64,000 bases of DNA from Cavenderia fasciculata (Eukaryota; Evosea; Eumycetozoa; Acytosteliales; Cavenderiaceae), in the NCBI RefSeq assembly GCF_000203815.1, contig NW_004457695.1, forward strand, positions 124,001-188,000, written 5' to 3'. Each line of letters starts with the position of its first letter. The first letter of the stretch is position 1. The notes below the pieces were generated by a model. It was given only the letters and a program-made list of their open reading frames with translations. It did no database searches and was not told the origin of the DNA. Position numbers and translations under genes: made by a program. Positions 37,401-50,028 of this stretch are shown piece after piece.

Positions 37401-38234
37401 CGTATGAAGTGGTAATGGGTTGATCAAAATACGATTCTTTGTCATAATTTGTGATGTACCAGTATTACCACTATTATTGTTGTTATTGTTTGGAGAAGAT
37501 GTAACATTGTTATTATTATTATTATTATTGCCAATTGAAAGTGATGAAGAATTGGGTGAAGTATTTTGTATCATCGTTGTTGGTGTTGATGCAATCTCCA
37601 TCGCTGTATTATTATTATTATTACTATTAGAGAGTTGTTGTTGTGTAGGATTATTATTAACAATTTGTTGAGGATGTGAATAAAATAGAGGTGATGGAAT
37701 TGGTGAAATCAATGGTTGTTGTTGAACATAATACCCAAATTGTGGCATTTGTTGTTGTTGTTGTTGAAGTATAGGTATATTTTGTTGTTGATGTTGTATG
37801 TTTTGATGTATAGGTATTGGTTGTTGTTGTTGTTGTTGATGGGAATTATCAATCATTGATGATGGTGCCAATGCATAGGTTGATGCCGAATTTGAAGTAT
37901 ATATAGAGGATGTAGTATTGTTATTGTTGTTGTTGTTATTGGTTGTAGTTGGATTCATAAACATTGATGGTGAAGGGACTGATGGCATTACATAGGAGGT
38001 ATTTTGCATCATTCCTTGGGGCATTTGTTGTATTTGTTGCTGTGGTTGTATTTGGTGTTGATGATGTTGTTGTGGCATGTGAGATTGGCCATAATAGTTG
38101 TAAATTGGTTGTGGAGCTGTGGCTGTCAGCATTGGCTGGTAGAGTTGTGCCATAGCAGGACCGGTAGCATTATTAACAAGGTGTGGTTGCCCAATAAAGG
38201 TGGGATGATAAATATTATTATCGCTATACTCCAT
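34420..38234 (-). CDS. PHD-finger and R2R3-Myb transcription factor
   Basis: Exons 34739–38234 and 34420–34676 join in frame to 1250 residues. The N-terminal half is Gln, Asn, Ser and Thr rich, typical of dictyostelid regulators. A PHD-type C4HC3 zinc finger lies at about 565–615 ([26 protein letters not shown]). An Asp/Glu run at about 705–755 precedes two Myb repeats at about 765–865 ([59 protein letters not shown]), whose Trp spacing is that of c-Myb R2R3. A second Cys/His cluster at about 1040–1100 ([25 protein letters not shown]) may be another zinc-binding fold. The protein should bind DNA in the nucleus, and the PHD finger suggests reading of histone tails. Upstream lies an unusually long gene-free region. 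Confidence 0.9.
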
Positions 38235-38918
38235 TATTTATTATATATCTTAGAAAAAAAAAAAAAGAAAAAAAAGAATTAATAATCATCATTCATCAAT
38301 TCGTTTAGAAAGAGTTTGTGTACGCAACATACTTTTTGGTAATTACAATTTGCAAATATTAGAGTATTGGGATGGATTGGATTGATTGATTGATTGGTGA
38401 TGGATGTGATGGATGTATACAAGAACTTATATAGTAGTAGTAGTAGTAATAGTAATAGTAATAGTAAAAGTAATGGAAGGATTAAGATAAAGTAAAGTAA
38501 AGTAATAAATTATGTGTATATTTTGGTTGGAGAGGGTGGTGGTTATATGATGATGAGTATATGAGGGTAAGGGTATTATATATGGTGAGAAGTGTAATAT
38601 TACAGGCTATGATATTTAAAAAAAAGGGATTAAAAAAAGAGTAAGTATAAGATTCGACTGGAAAAATAGATAGATTGATTGATTGATAGATAGATTGATT
38701 GATATTAAATATTTTTATAATGAAGAAGAGATTGGAAAATTAAAACTACAAAAAAAGAGAAAACAATTAATTAATTATAAAAATGGATTTTAAAAAAAAA
38801 AATACAATTGTGTGACAATTATAAATAAGAGTGTGTAGCAGGCAAGCAAGCAAGAAAGCACAACACAACCAACCACAAACAAACAAGAAATGATGACTAC
38901 TAAATTATTTTTATATAA

Positions 38919-38919
38919 A

Positions 38920-38985
<66 letters not shown>
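38919..38985. repeat. ATT trinucleotide microsatellite
   Basis: About 22 perfect units of ATT in non-coding DNA. Confidence 0.95.
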
Positions 38986-40416
38986 GTGGACACCACTTTC
39001 CTAGGAATATATGAAGTGTAGTTGATGTTGATACCAATAATGTTGGCAACTAATGCGTGAAAATATTATATATAATGGCAGATGTGATCACACTCTTTTT
39101 CTCTCTCTCTTTCTTTCTTTCTTTGTCTGGGTGTGATCAGTGCCCCACCGCGTTGTTGTTGTTGTTGTTGTGTTGTAGATGGCGATGTTGTTGAGTGAAT
39201 TTTAAAAAAAAAAAAAGGTAAACAACAATTGTATATTTGGTGAAGATCTTGTTTTGGTCTTTTATAGAGGAGGAGGAGCAGCACAACAGAGCAGAGCAAG
39301 CATACATTGCATAAATAATGATTTATGAATATTTAAATTAATTAGTTTTAGCTGCGTCTTGACAAGGATCAGCAACACAAATTTCCATCAGAAAACCAAC
39401 AACAGAGAAGCAAGTAGTAGCAACACAAAAACACAAACTATGCAATCATGTGTTCTTGTTTGATGTGAGCTTGATTATGTGATGATTGTTGTACAACTCA
39501 CACTCTTTTTCTCTACTTGTCAACACAGAGTAAGTGAGTGAGTGAATGACTCTACTTTTAAAAAGGATGGTGTGTGGTGTGGTATGGGTGGGCATAGATA
39601 TTGGTGTGTAGTGATGATTAGGGGGGATTGACGGTTCTGAAACAGTGTGGTGGGTGGGTGGTAGTGTAGGAAATCTCACATTCAAGCACATATATGCAGT
39701 AGCGCACTCGCTAGCTTGGCTCACTCTGCCAATAATATTATTTGCAGAATGATGGTGTGGTGGTGGTGGTGGTGGTGGTGGTGACCGCCAACCAGCCAAC
39801 CAGCCAACCAACTAACCAACCAACTTTTGTGCTTAAGATATATGGTGGAAAATGAATGTGTACATTGTTGTTGACCAGTACTGCTTGTGATTCAATCACG
39901 CGTAGGGAGGTTGTTCGTTACATATTATATGTATGTATGCATACACATGTTGTTTTGTTGTTATTGTCGTCGTCGTCGTCGCTGTTGCAACACACAGACA
40001 CATAATTATATAATTGTAATATTATATTGCAATTTAAAGAAGAATTGTGATTGACAGTATTGGAATTTGACTCGGCTCATGAAGTATGATGAGTAGTAGT
40101 AGTAGTAGTAGTAGTGTGATTAAAAGGAGAAGGTGGTGGTCTGTTTTTCTTCTTTCTTCTTCTTCTTCTTCTTCTTCTGCTGCCTCTTTCAACTTTGATG
40201 ATTTAAAGTTTGTGCTCTGCGATATCTCGGCGTTGTGATAACTACTACCTTGTACTCTTATAGTAGGTTGTAGAGCAGAGCAGAGGAGAGGAGAGGAGAG
40301 GAAGCAGAATGGGTGCTTGGTGGTTGGTCTAGTTGGTTGGATAGTTGGTTGGTGTACAGAGACTTTGTCCATTCGTTTACGACTGTCATCTATCTTGTCA
40401 TCTATCACTATACTAG

Positions 40417-40483
40417 TATGATATGATATGATATGATATGATATGATATGATATGATATGATATGATATGATATGATATGATG
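40417..40483. repeat. ATATG pentanucleotide tandem repeat
   Basis: About 13 perfect ATATG units in non-coding DNA, without interruptions, which suggests recent expansion. Confidence 0.95.
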
Positions 40484-42224
40484 GCTGTGTTCTTATTCTT
40501 CTTCTTGCTCGATTTTGTTTGGTTTTGGTTTATTTGAAACTTGACTGTGGGGAGGTCAAAAGAGTATAATCATTGTGCTACTCAAAACTAGAGAGAGAGA
40601 GAGAGAGAAGACAAGACAGACTACCATACATTATAATACTAATAATGAATGAATCTGATGATCACATGTGCACTACCTCTTCCTCTCTCTCTCTCTACTA
40701 CAAACAATATTGGGATGAGATGGCAAATATATGAATGTATGTATGATTTTGATGATGATAGTGATGGTGGGTGGGTGGGTTGGTGGGTATGTGATGATTC
40801 TTGATCGGAAGTAGTCCTTATCCATCTTTCATCTCATCTTATCCTATCTATTCCTTATATATAACATATCTATCCTAACCTATCTTATCTATCTATCTAT
40901 CATCTATTTATAATTACTTACATTATGTATTGTACAAATGAGCTAGCTAAAACAAATAATAATATGGAGTATTGATTGATTGATATGGTATTACCTCCTA
41001 TTGTTTGGTTTAGTATTGTTGTTATTATATATAGATATAGGTATGACTAGATTATATAAATAAATAATATAAATAATTAAGTTGTTGTTGTTGTTGTTGT
41101 TGAAATAATGAAGATGATGAATATGAAAAAGAAGTATTTCTTTAAAGGTTAGTAGTATTCTTTAATTAGTAATTGTGTGGATGGATGAGATGTATGAAAA
41201 CAACCAAGGAAGAAAGTAGGAGTAGGAGTAGGGAGGGAGGAAGTGCGAGCGGATAGGATAGTGTAGAGTAGTGGAATGGATGTGCTGCGTTTATTGTCGA
41301 TTCGAGAGAGAGAAAAAGATAGAGAGGAATAAGGAGAATTTGATGATTGATCTCTTTGTGTATCTCTTTAGATGAGTATTCTTAAAAATAGTTTGAAAGA
41401 GAGAAAAAAGAACTTTAGCAGCCAAGAGGGAACCGTGATAATAGGTGGTGATTTGTGTTACTCTCTCACTCACTCTTTGCATCGAGAAACCTTATTGGGT
41501 GGGTGCCCCCATGTCAGTTAATGTCAACAAAGTTGTTGGTGTGTGAGTTAGTGTGAGTGTGTTGTTGACAATGGTGATGATAATGATGATTTCAGGAGGA
41601 TCATATGATGAGTTCTGCCCCTTTTTAAAAGAGTGTGTGAGAGATCCAAAGATTGATTGATTGATTGATTGATGTCATCAAACATTGTTTGTGACGCAAG
41701 AGGAGGAGAGGTAATTAATGATTGGTTGGATAAAGATACTAACAATTATGATTATTATATTTTATATATATTATATATTATTCTGTTTTCTCTTTGCTGA
41801 TATGATACTAGTACTAGTATAGGTGTGCAATGATCTCTTTTATTTTCTCTGTGTCTCTCTAGAGAGTGAGTAAATATATAAACAAATAATAATAATAATA
41901 GGGAAGAGGTGTGCTACTCAACAGACTGGCTTGCTAGCTAGTAGTAGAGAGTGAGTGACAGTGTTGCTCTACGAATATAGTACTCTCTATCCAGACATAA
42001 AGCAGGCAAATAATAATAATAATGACAATAATAATGGGTGGGAGAGGTAGTAGGTAGGGTGGGGGGGTAGGTAGTGCAGGGTATGGCGGTACTAATAGTG
42101 ATCAAAAAGAAAACAAGAAGAATCTCACCGTTGTTGCTTGAGACAGAAAGTTTCCGCTGGCCCCACACAAAGCAGGGCACAGCCCCTCCTATCAACTATT
42201 TTTTTTTTTTTTTTTTTTTTTTTT

Positions 42225-42956
42225 CGCCATCACAATCGAGTTTTCTCAACTGACCAATGGCATTTCGAAAGTACAATAAAATAGAATTCACCAGAATGAC
42301 CGTTAGGTTTCAATGGAGGAGAGAGGAGAAATGATTGGGTTGGATTTGGCTATCTATCTATGGGGTGTATAGAGTTATTTGGCTATGGATATGGGGTTTG
42401 TCTAAAACCGACCACATCACCTCTTGCATGGGTTTGGCCCTCTCAATCAAATCGACAACGAATTCTGTTTTTCGCGACGACTATTCGCTGCAAATCAAAC
42501 GCGAGTCACAAGTCAACGAGCATGCCCCATTGAACCCAACCGACTCGTTAACTATAAAGAGTTATAATAGACTGCAAATAAAGAAAGAGAAGACTGTTCT
42601 GAGTTTTGGGTTCTAGTCTCTCACTTGGGAATTTATAATAACAAACAAATAGAAAAGGTAAATGAATGGTTGATCATTGCACCCTATGCAGCAAAGCAAG
42701 CAAAAGTCACACCATTCAATGAGTCACCAACCATAAATTTAGTGAACATCGCCAGCGCCTGTTGTCATCAATTTCGAAAATAGTCATAGACCAACTATTG
42801 GCGCCAACCAAATCCAGAATGCCGCAATAGGCATGGATGCGAGACGTGTTCTCCCGGCAAAAAGATAATCGAGATTGAATGTTCACAATCGACCAATCAA
42901 ATCATTTGTTTTTTTTTTGAAAACGAAAAATGTAAAGATAAGAACTTATCAATTGG
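42225..42956. other. less AT-rich flank 5' of the hAT transposase
   Basis: Richer in C and G than the surrounding intergenic DNA, particularly 42400–42560 and 42740–42860 (GCCAGCGCCTGTTG, TTGGCGCCAACC, which includes a palindrome at 42798–42809). It may be the 5' subterminal part of the hAT element, but I could not find its terminal inverted repeat or 8-base target duplication. A 93-codon open stretch at 42335–42616 has no recognisable domain. Confidence 0.4.
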
Positions 42957-44733
42957 ATGAATTCACAAGAGAGGGTGGATTTTCAACTTGAACATCTCAA
43001 TCAGTCTAAATTCAAGGATCACTACACACCAATACCTTGTAATGATCACAGCCAAGGTAAAAACGTTGATATGTTGTACAAATGCGTCGTTTGTAATGAA
43101 ATTAGAAATGGTACAACACCCAAGAACTTGGTACATAATTGCCAAGTAGCTTCTGATCAACCATCGACAAAGAAAGAATTTTATAATTCATTGTCGAAGT
43201 TTATCATTCAAAACAACCTCGCATTTCATGTCGTTGATGGAGACAGCCTGTGGATATTATTGGATGTGGTTAACAGGTATATAGGTGGCACAAATGGTTT
43301 GAGAATCACTTCTGTCACTATGAAAACAAAGATAAATGAGATATATTCCGATACCAAAACACATATTAGTGAATTGGTAAAGAATTTGCACAATATTACA
43401 ATCACATTGGATGGATGGGAAGCAAACAACAATGATAGATTCTTGGGGATCACAGTCCATGGTCTTTTATTTGACATGACGCAAAAGGCTCATGTAAGTA
43501 CTTATCCTCATAGAATCATGACTGTTTCTATTATACTAATAGTTTCTTATCCTCTCTAGAGATTTTATGCTACCCTTGGTTGTAATCATTTCACTAGCAA
43601 CCACACTGCTGTCAACACTGTCGAAAAGATCAAACAAGTTGTGAAAGAATTCAATCTTGATCTTACTAAGGTAGACATGGTTGTAACAGACAACGCATCT
43701 GTTATGAACAAAACAAGGGAGTTGCTAATCGCTGACTTCCCCCAAGCCAAACATCAAGGTTGTCTTGCCCACTCCCATCAACTTATTGTTGGTGAGTTTC
43801 TAAAGCTCAAGCAAGTTGAAGATATCAAATCAATCTATTCTGGAATTTCCAAACACTTCAAGCACTCTGGGCTGGCATACGAATCTCTTTGGGGTATGAC
43901 CAAGGAAGATGAACCATTGGTCAGATTTCCTAAACCTACCGTGGTTAGGTGGGGATCATGGTATGATAACCTTGAAAAATTGAAAAAGTCTATTCCTTCT
44001 TTGAATAGATATATTCAAAAGAAACAATTAGAACCAACAAAATCTCAAGGACTAGTCATTATCACACCTGCAATAGAGACTCAAATTGATCTCATATTGG
44101 GCCAATTAAAGACTGCAAGAGAAATAACAACCCAAATTCAGGGTCGATCAATTTCAGTCTCGGATGCTTTACCGTTCTTGAAGAGGCTAGAAGATAGTTT
44201 CTTTAAACATACCAAGTTAAATCAAAATGAATGAGATCTTACACCAACAAGATCAAAGTTTGACGAGGTATTCGCTCAATACAATACCAACTTTTATAAA
44301 TTGGCACCACAATACGCACATACCTTTAGATGATGATATTGATGGCTTTATCCAAGAAATTAACCAGTGGCACATCAAGCGTGGCGTTTCTTTTGGCAAC
44401 CAGCTCGAGAGAAACAATCATATTCGAGCTTGTCTGATTAGACTCAACTCAATTTCAGATGGTCGTGATTTTAAAGATAGACCTGATCCTCTTGACTGGT
44501 GGAACGATCAAAAGAACGCAAACTGGGTGGAACCACTCAAAGAATATGCACTATATGTCCTTGCCCTTTGTTGCACTTCAGTCGAGTCTGAGAGGCTGTT
44601 TTCGTTTGGTGGTAAAATAGTGAACAAATCAAGATCCTCCCTTTCGCCTTCAGCAACACATCAACTCTCTTTATGTAAATCAAATCAACACTTATGTATC
44701 TATGATCAATTTATACACAATAAACCTCCTTAA
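42957..44733 (+). mobile_element. hAT-superfamily DNA transposon, transposase remnant
   Basis: Exon 1 is 42957–43493, followed by a GT–AG intron at 43494–43559 and a long second part. The N-terminal zone has a BED-like Cys/His cluster (YKCVVCNEIRNG, LVHNCQ). The RNase-H-like core shows NITITLDGWEA, VDMVVTDNASVMNKT and HQGCLAHSHQLIVGEF. The end is the hAT dimerisation region (LALCCTSVESERLFSFGGKI, then RSSLSPSATHQLSL). A stop at 44232 and a frame change before about 44330 separate the core from the end, so the transposase looks non-functional. Residues around 44235–44325 read in the upstream frame as DLTPTRSKFDEVFAQYN. Terminal repeats were not found. A pogo-like element starts 65 bases beyond the stop. 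Confidence 0.88.
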
Positions 44734-44798
44734 CAGATCGTGTTCATTGACCCACACCAACTTTTTTTATATTTTTTTATTCATTTTTTCCAAAAGTA

Positions 44799-44848
44799 CC
44801 TCACACCCACTATCTTTTGTTTGCAAAATTGGTTTTTTTTGCAATGAG
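44799..44848 (+). repeat. left terminal inverted repeat of the pogo-like element
   Basis: Begins CCTCACACCCACTATC and ends TTTTTTTTGCAATGAG. The inner 24 bases (TTTGTTTGCAAAATTGG and the T run) match the right repeat exactly; the outer part has several mismatches. Confidence 0.9.
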
Positions 44849-45009
44849 TAATTTAATTTCTTTAAGTCAAACATCTACTATGGCAGTTACGGGTAGTAGT
44901 TGGAGTACAAGATTAAAATAAATAATAGAAAAGTTTTTTACAACAAACGAATGTCATTATTATATTCAGCACATATATATAGATATTATTGGTATAAGAT
45001 AAAGTCAAA

Positions 45010-46937
45010 ATGGAGGAATTAGCAAGCACAAAGCAAGATCAGAAACAGGTGTATGGAGAGATTTTAGGTGTTTTAACAGTCTTTTGGGAATGTAAATCAA
45101 GGCTAACATTACAAAAGGTCTTGGTGAGAGAACAAAAGGAGCGATTGGAAGCAGCTGTGATGCTTAGACTAGAGCACGGGGAGATTAGCAACAAAAATAT
45201 TAGCTTCGTTTTGGGATTAGAAGAATATGAAGTATCAAGGGCACTAAAGAAGAAATCTATAGTACCTCGCCAAAAGACACTTACACAAGAGGAAGAGGAA
45301 AAGATAATAGCCAAGATCAAGATATCTATTCAGCAGAATAGACCTATGACAAAGACAGATGTCAAGATTTTGGCACTCAATCTCTGGAAAGAGCGAACGG
45401 GCACAAAGAGAGAAAAGATGCTGTCAGACTCTTGGTGGAGAGGTTTTAGATCGAGATACGTAGATCTCAAGCTTAGATATGTTCGCTCTCAAGATTATAA
45501 AAGGTGGTTCTGACGCATGGATCAAGGAAACTAGAGATTTCATAGTAAAACATGGTATCAAACAAGAAAATATATTCAACATTGATGAAAAGGGAGTTCT
45601 CTTCACAGATACTAAACAAAAGGTAACTATAGACAGTAGTGATTATACACATGCAATTGATTAGAGTTTACTAATAATTCAATGTCTTTGTCACAGGTTG
45701 TCATGTTTGTTTATAAAAATGCAAGGGAGACACTCAAACCAAAAGTTTTTAAACAAACTCAGTCCCAACACTTTACATTGGTAGGAGGAATAACAGGATT
45801 AGGTGGTAGTCTAAAGCCTTATTACGTTTTGCAGTTTCCAATCAAAAAGAATTGGTCCATTACTAGTAAAAATGAATATGGCTATCTGGAAGTTAATAAG
45901 AGTGGCTATGTAAGATGATTTTTTAAAAATTTTCTTTTTCTACAAAATCTAAATATTATAATTAATTAACACACTCTTGTCTATAACTAATCGTATATAG
46001 GTAGATGAGTCAATCAAGCTAGACTGTGTCCAATTTTTTGTTAAACAGCTGACAACACCTGGCGACAAGTTACTTTTGGTCGACAATCATGGAAGTAATT
46101 TTAGTCCTGAATTACTTCAATGGGCCAATGAAAACAAGGTTCACATTAAGAGCTTTCCATCCAATATGACACATATCTTACAACCTTTGGATCTTGTCAT
46201 TTTTTCATCATTCTCTCAATCACTAAAGAATATGATACTAAAACAACTTCAAGACAAACCCAACTTTAAAATCGCACCCGAACACTACCAACAGTTTTCA
46301 TACTTTGCATGGGTCGAAGCAACAAAGCCAACCAACGTAATGGCTGCTTGGAACAAGTCAGGTATCATTAATTGTTCGCCACTCTCACCACAAGATCAGG
46401 GATTGATACCAAAACCACCCAAGGCAACAAAAAAATCTTCAAAGGCTCTTGCTCTTGTTCAAACCACTTCTAATGCATTGGTAACGACAGATTCTTTACC
46501 ACACAAGCAAAGATCAATGATGATGAGAGATAAGATGAGTACAGGCACTGTCTGGACCGACGACACAAATCGGTATGTTTAAACGATAACAACTACTACC
46601 CATTTTTTACTAACCTAATTTTCATTTAAATCAAAGAGACTTGGTTATTCATTATAAAAAAGAGACACGAAAGAGAAGACAGCCAAAAAAATCAGACCCT
46701 GGAGATGTTAACCTGAGCCAAGTTAACAATTATAACACCTTTAACCAAATTAATGTGGCTACCGGCGAAATGCGAGATGAAAATAATAGACCAGCTAAAA
46801 GAATAGCCTATGAAAGCAATACCAACTCATCATCCCAACTGTCAACCACTATTCAAAATCCTTCCTTGTCTCTTCCGTCAAATCCCTATTTAATAAATTC
46901 TTGCATTGAACTGTCTTCCCCCATATTCCCCATATAA
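45010..46937 (+). CDS. pogo-like transposase (CENP-B HTH, DDE_1)
   Basis: Four exons are inferred: 45010–45622, 45697–45909, 46001–46572 and 46637–46937. GT–AG junctions keep frame except for one extra base near 45503, where KRWF-stop replaces the expected KGGSDAW. About 565 residues. The N-terminal helix-turn-helix DNA-binding part includes LSDSWWRGFRSRY, typical of CENP-B/pogo. The catalytic triad is visible: Asp in IFNIDEKGVLF, Asp in LLLVDNHGSNF, and Asp in THILQPLDLVIF. The Lys/Arg-rich C-terminal end (RKRRQPKKS) may be a nuclear signal. Apart from the single frame change it looks whole; a sequencing error could explain it. Confidence 0.85.
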
Positions 46938-46965
46938 ATTGGGTCACCCCAAACTTTTTATTTTC

Positions 46966-47016
46966 CTCTTTGCAAAAAAAACCAATTTTGCAAACAAAAA
47001 CAAGTGGGTATCAGGG
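46966..47016 (-). repeat. right terminal inverted repeat of the pogo-like element
   Basis: The complement begins CCCTGATACCCACTTG and continues through the shared GTTTGCAAAATTGG core. It is one base longer than the left copy. Confidence 0.9.
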
Positions 47017-47411
47017 TATGCAAACTTCCTGCGTACCTCAGCAATTTGAGGGTACCCTCAAAAAATATTATTATTTTATTAGAAGTTCGGTTTTTGAATT
47101 TTTTTTTCAACCCAAGGTATGCCGCGGTATGGGGTCACACCTTAAGGTACCGTTTTTATGGTTTGATTTGGGTTGCGATTATTATTTTATTATGACTTTT
47201 TTTTTTTTTTAATTATTATTATTATTAAATAAATATTATTGTCAACTAGGAATACAATGTTGTTGTGATTGATTGATTGTGTTTTTTGAATAAATTAAAT
47301 AAATTAAATTAGTAAGGTGATTGGTTGGTTGGTTGGTTGGTTGGGTGATTAGTGATGACAGGTGGTTGGTTGGTTGGTGCGGTGATGTTTGGATTATCAA
47401 TATATTATTAA
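47017..47411. other. flank between the pogo-like element and the RacGEF gene
   Basis: About 395 bases. 47046–47061 is a perfect palindrome, TTGAGGGTACCCTCAA, followed by an A run and resembling 18187–18210. 47115–47155 has repeated GGTATG and AAGGTA words. A GGTT microsatellite lies at 47321–47342. No gene is seen. Confidence 0.5.
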
Positions 47412-47619
47412 TTAGAGTAAAGATTTATCTCTCTTTTTTTGATCTTGTTTCCATTTTGGTAATTTTCTAAATTGATCAATGTCCATGGCAAATACTTTTG
47501 AAAATTCTTCATCTGTCAAATAACTCTCTAGTTTGAGTTGATCTAAATCTGATTTCCTTGATTTAACTTGTTCCAATGTTAATTGTTTGAAAAGTTCATC
47601 ATTATTTATGCTGCTTTCC

Positions 47620-47686
<67 letters not shown>

Positions 47687-49995
47687 CGTCAACAGTGACA
47701 GTGGAGGTGGGGGTAGTTGTCGAAGAAGAAGAAGATAGTGAATTGGAGTTGGTTGGTTGAGTTGTATTTGTTTGTTGTTGTTGTTTGTTAATGAGAGGAC
47801 TATCTGGAGGTGTAACTTGAGTGGTTGGAGTAATTGAACCAGATGGACTATTTCTATTACTTGCACCATTAACTGATGTTTGTGGTGGTGATGAAACAAC
47901 ATCAATTGAAATGGTTGGTGTATCTGCTGCTGCTGCTGCTACTACTTGAGGAGTAGTAATCTTTTCTTCCTTTGTTGTAGTTACTGTCGTAGTAGTATCA
48001 TCATCAACTTGTTTATCTTTACTACTCTTCTTTCCAAATAGACGTTTGAGTGTAGAATGTGATCGACCACGAGTTTCAGTTTCCGATGGCTTTTTAGTAC
48101 CCACTTCAATGTCATCGACCGATGTTTTTCTTGATGTTGATTTCTTGCGTGATGTCGGTCTGTTGGCCTTGGAATTGGGTGACGTAGCAGTATCTGATAC
48201 TACTGAATCAACATGATCATCTAGACCGACAACTGTGGTGGTGGTGGTGTTGGCAGTGGTACTTGTAGTTGAAAGAGTACTATCATTACTCTTTGATCTT
48301 TGAAGGTCTGATTCAGAGTCTGTATTTTCATTATCACTATCGGTCGCAGAGTGTGGAGCATTTGCTCCATTATTAGATCCTCTCATAAACCCAAAGAATG
48401 ATGCAAATAGTGACTTGTTTTGGGCTTGTGGAGATGAAGTGTGATTGGCGGTGGTAGTGGCAGTGGTCGTGTTTTCTTTACTTGGTGATCCAACTGGTTG
48501 ATCCAAACCACTTGTAGCGGTAGTGGTAGTACTAGTAGTACTCGTACTAGAAGTAAGATGACCATTTGGAGAAGATGGAGTGGAACCTGATCCAGACCCA
48601 GACCCAGAAGAAACAGATTTACTTTCATTTCTACGTTTAATAAGTTCCTTGTCTGCAGTTGGTTGTTGTAGATTGTCAGTTTCTTCTAGTGACTTTGGTT
48701 TGTTCAAGTGGAGTGGATTTGATTTGTTTTCTTTGGTTTGTATTTCCTTGTCGACCAATTCTTTTGAGAGTCGTTTGACGTGTTGACACCACTCTTCCTT
48801 TTCTTCGGGTGTCTTTGCCAGCAGACTGAGAGAGTGTTCAGGTGACTTGATTGAGAATTGGAGTGGATTGCCATTGACGCTAGACTCAACGGTACCGTTG
48901 GTCAACTCGATGGTACCATGATACTTGACCTTTTTATTGCTACCACCACCGATGATTTGTTTGACTGGACGACCATACACAACAATATCGTTAAAGAGGT
49001 AGATGACAACCTCATCCTTTTTAGTGTTGGTAAATGTATTGCATTGGATGTACTTTCGAGTGGGCACAAATAGTTGTGGTACCTTGCCCACCAAATTCGA
49101 TTGAATCTCTGTGAATTTTTGAAAGTTTTCACCTTCACGTTTACGTTCGTTGAGGAAATGTGCTGTTTGTTTCATTTTTTCGGTGGCTTGGCACAGTGAT
49201 TGGTAGTCTGGGTGGTCGGTCCAAGTACGTTTGACGAGATCGGCCAAGAGAAGGTTGTAACGCGGTACTCTTTGAATGGGCATAATGAGGAATGCTGTCA
49301 GGTCAAATCCACGACATATCGGGTTGGTAAAGCATTCCTGTAGTGCTTGTACAACCTTTTCCTTTTTTTTAACCTCGTCTATCGTCTGCAAAGCATTGTT
49401 GTAGTTTTGAATATACGAAGTGTATACCTTTAGGAAATCTGAAATCTCTAAAAAGATGTCACCCAATCTCGATATAGGACTCCAAGAATCCAATCTAACC
49501 TTTAACTTTTCAACCAATTTATTTCCAAATGCATGTATAATATGAATATCTGAAAAGATTGATTTAATTTGATCTTTTGTTAATAATTCATTTAATGATC
49601 CCATATATGTCTAAATATACAATTAAAAGAAATTAATTAATTAATACTCTGATCAGATAGAGTATATATATATATATGTTGGATATAATTTTTAACATAC
49701 AGTAATACAAATATTTAATTTTAAAACATAATCCTTTTCAGTTTGGAAAATTTCTTGAATGATTTTATCTCTATATGCACAATCTCTCTCTTTACAAAAT
49801 GGAGATGGATAAAATGTAATTAATAAAATGTGATATATATATTTAAATATTTAAATATAAATTTAAACATACTTAATTTATGATATAATCTTCTTGCTTT
49901 GAAACCTCTCCATATTTTTTGAAATGCAACTACACCTTTTTCAAATTTTATCACTTGAAAATAATAATAATAAATTAATAATTGTTGTTGGGTGG

Positions 49996-50028
<33 letters not shown>

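Larger units (their letters stand above)
38235..42224. other. about 4 kb gene-free region upstream of the Myb gene
   Basis: I see no coding sequence and no recognisable RNA gene. The region is dense in microsatellites: GATT and GATA runs, TTA (38919–38985), GGT (39759–39782), GTC (39966–39981), TAG (40093–40114), CTT (40150–40175), ATATG (40417–40483), GA and CT runs, GTT (41081–41101), and a poly-T of about 25 at 42199–42224. Short open stretches on either strand are repeat translations. It may hold distant control elements or an untranslated leader of the Myb gene. Confidence 0.6.
44799..47016 (+). mobile_element. pogo-like (Tc1/mariner) DNA transposon with TIRs
   Basis: A 2218-base element bounded by TA dinucleotides (44797–44798 and 47017–47018) and by ~50-base imperfect terminal inverted repeats, which is the Tc1/mariner/pogo pattern. 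It carries one multi-exon transposase gene. The only clear fault is a frame change near 45503, so the element is young or recently active. It lies directly downstream of the hAT remnant, forming a transposon island. Confidence 0.88.

Noticed and set aside
39446-40408. Open frames of about 120 codons in the gene-free region
   Set aside because: They translate GGT, GTT and CTT microsatellites and carry no recognisable domain.
42335-42616. 93-codon open frame before the hAT transposase
   Set aside because: Trp/Tyr-rich start from a TATGGGG-type repeat, no domain; more likely transposon flank.
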